64,000 nt of DNA from Ilumatobacter sp963746265. GTDB lineage: Bacteria; Actinomycetota; Acidimicrobiia; Acidimicrobiales; Ilumatobacteraceae. The translations under genes were made by a program, and so were the position numbers. This document shows positions 62,727 to 64,000 of the stretch, in pieces. Where the stretch lies: assembly GCA_963746265.1 (NCBI GenBank), contig CAVVAM010000004.1, positions 1 to 64,000 on the forward strand, in the 5' to 3' direction. Under the pieces are notes generated by a model that was not told the DNA's origin, did no database searches, and saw nothing but the letters and a program-made list of their open reading frames with translations. The number at the start of each line of letters is the position of its first letter. Within the stretch, counting starts at the first letter, position 1.

Positions 62727-63470
62727 TCAGTGGATGATCGTGCCGACGTGCCCGCCGGTCAAGATCGTCCGGAGGGCACGGTCCTCCGTCATGTCGAATA
62801 CCACGATCGGGATCTTGTTGTCGCGACAGAAGGCGATCGCCGTGGCATCCATCACCTTCAGGTCTTCGTTCATGACGTCCATGTAGTCGATCTCGTCGTA
62901 CTTCCGAGCGTCGGGGTTCGTGCGCGGGTCGGAGTCGTACACGCCGTCGACGCCCGAGTGGGTGCCCTTCAGCAGCGCATCGGCCTCGATCTCGGCAGCT
63001 CGAAGTGCCGCCGCCGTGTCGGTCGTGAAGAACGGATTGCCGGTACCTGCCGCGAAGATCACGACCCGGCCCTTCTCCAGGTGACGCATCGCTCGACGGC
63101 GGATGTACGGCTCGGCGATGCGGGGCATCTCGATCGCCGACTGCACCCTGGTCGGCTGCCCCCGTCGCTCGAGCGCGTCCTGCAGGGCGAGCGCATTCAT
63201 CACGGTGCCGAGCATGCCGATGTGGTCGCTCTGGGTGGCGTCCATGCCCTCCATCGCCCCCGTGCGCCCCCGCCAGAAGTTGCCGCCCCCCACCACGACG
63301 GCGACGTCGACGCCAAGGTGCTGTCGAATCTCGACGATCTCGGCCGCCGTCTGATCGAGCGTCGGGCCGTCGAGGCCCCTGCCCGACTCACCGGCCAGGG
63401 CCTCGCCGGAAGGCTTGAACACGATCCGCTTCCAGCGTGGTGCCGGCTGGTCGGTCTGCTCCTGCGACAT
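62727..63470 (-). CDS. pyrH: UMP kinase
   Basis: 247 residues from ATG 63470 (MSQEQTDQPAPRWKRIVF). Amino-acid-kinase fold enzyme that phosphorylates UMP. Marks are RIVFKPSGEALAGESGRGLD, VAVVVGGGNFWRGRTGAMEG, ATQSDHIGMLGTVMNALALQ, VVIFAAGTGNPFFTTDTAAA and KGTHSGVDGVYDSDP. A CAGACT box lies 8 nt before the ATG. It heads the run pyrH-frr-cdsA-dxr-rseP. Confidence 0.96.
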   Translation of the reverse strand: MSQEQTDQPAPRWKRIVFKPSGEALAGESGRGLDGPTLDQTAAEIVEIRQHLGVDVAVVVGGGNFWRGRTGAMEGMDATQSDHIGMLGTVMNALALQDALERRGQPTRVQSAIEMPRIAEPYIRRRAMRHLEKGRVVIFAAGTGNPFFTTDTAAALRAAEIEADALLKGTHSGVDGVYDSDPRTNPDARKYDEIDYMDVMNEDLKVMDATAIAFCRDNKIPIVVFDMTEDRALRTILTGGHVGTIIH

Positions 63471-63553
63471 CACCCGGCAGTCTGTCAGATCGGGCAATGA
63501 GCGAGCACATCACGCGAGTTCCCGATCCGACGGACTGTCCCTACCCTGTCGCG

Positions 63554-64000
63554 ATGCACGAGTCCGACGCTCCCTGGGCGCCACCGGCCGGATCACCCGC
63601 CGGCACCTCCGGCTGGTATCTGGCCAGCGACGGCGAGTGGTATCGGACGGATCACCCGCCGGCCGCCGGCTACGCCCTGGCCGACGACGGGCGGTGGCGT
63701 CCATCGGACCGGGTCGTCGAACCGTGGCGGTCGTCGAGATGGGGGCTCGGTGACGCGTGGTGGGGTGTGCTGGCGTACGTGGGCGCCGGTCTCGTCGGCG
63801 CGATGCTGCTGGCGGTCGTGTCGGGTGACATCGACTCGGTCGACGACACGGGCCCGTACGCACTCGGGGCGTTCGTGGCGCTCAACGCCGTCGCTGCAAT
63901 CGGGGTGCTGTGGCTGGCGACATCTCGGAAGGGCCTTCGGAGTCTGCGGGCGGATTTCGGACTCACCGGCCGATGGCTCGATGCCCTGATCGGCATCGGG
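63554..64000 (+). CDS. membrane protein, N-terminal part (runs off the window); possibly CPBP-type
   Basis: 149 residues are visible from ATG 63554 to the window end with no stop. The N-terminus repeats a short tryptophan motif (GWYLASDGEWYR and GYALADDGRWRP), typical of the GWYxDP-like modules before membrane domains in actinobacteria. At least two hydrophobic segments follow (about 75-97 and 110-127). LRSLRADFGLTGRWLDALIG resembles the region before the catalytic helices of CPBP intramembrane proteases, but the decisive motifs lie outside. TACCCT at 63542-63547 is 6 nt before the ATG, which supports this start. Confidence 0.65.
   Translation, partial: MHESDAPWAPPAGSPAGTSGWYLASDGEWYRTDHPPAAGYALADDGRWRPSDRVVEPWRSSRWGLGDAWWGVLAYVGAGLVGAMLLAVVSGDIDSVDDTGPYALGAFVALNAVAAIGVLWLATSRKGLRSLRADFGLTGRWLDALIGIG

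Overview
The window is high-GC DNA from an actinobacterium, most like the class Acidimicrobiia (Ilumatobacter-type). The lineage is inferred from gene content: a mycothiol-dependent formaldehyde dehydrogenase, NucS/EndoMS in place of MutSL, F420-type luciferase-like oxidoreductases, the large 180-kDa class of NAD-glutamate dehydrogenase, MEP-pathway isoprenoid genes, and very frequent leaderless start sites (a TANNNT box 6-10 nt before the start codon). No rRNA, CRISPR array or phage structural gene is visible.

Left end (1-5.2 kb): part of an integrative mobilizable element. It holds the tail of an IS3-like transposase, a winged-helix protein whose 3' end carries a 122-bp tandem duplication, a MobF relaxase-helicase, and a convergent tyrosine integrase whose start lies 100 bp from the 3' end of a tRNA-Glu gene. 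The far end of the element lies outside the window.

5.1-20.5 kb: chromosomal housekeeping genes. These are tRNA-Glu, tRNA-Gln and gltX in one orientation, a frameshifted NAD-glutamate dehydrogenase, a VIT1-type transporter, purE-purK, an FAD oxidoreductase, a Bcp peroxiredoxin, an LLM oxidoreductase, and cimA with a hairpin/terminator leader.

20.5-30.5 kb: accessory region. It contains a gene-free 1.3-kb hairpin-rich stretch, an agmatinase-family gene, a 1632-residue secreted double nuclease with a recent 516-bp internal duplication, a decayed secreted-protein gene and a 5'-truncated DUF222/HNH gene. It separates leuB-ilvE from cimA, which have the same orientation and act in the same pathway.

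30.5-43.8 kb: leuB-ilvE, greA, a secreted protein, a UbiB kinase, an FKBP lipoprotein, de novo NAD synthesis (nadA-nadB, nadC), and dinB with a LexA-like operator on its start codon.

43.8-64 kb: a CysQ-like phosphatase, an enoyl-CoA hydratase, a membrane protein with two copies of a His-rich domain, a PEP-utilizing-domain protein, a second UbiB kinase, nucS, the mycothiol formaldehyde pair (dehydrogenase plus metallo-hydrolase), manA, and the cluster pyrH-frr-cdsA-dxr-rseP...ispG, which links translation recycling, phospholipid synthesis, isoprenoid synthesis and site-2 proteolysis. A membrane-protein gene runs off the right edge.
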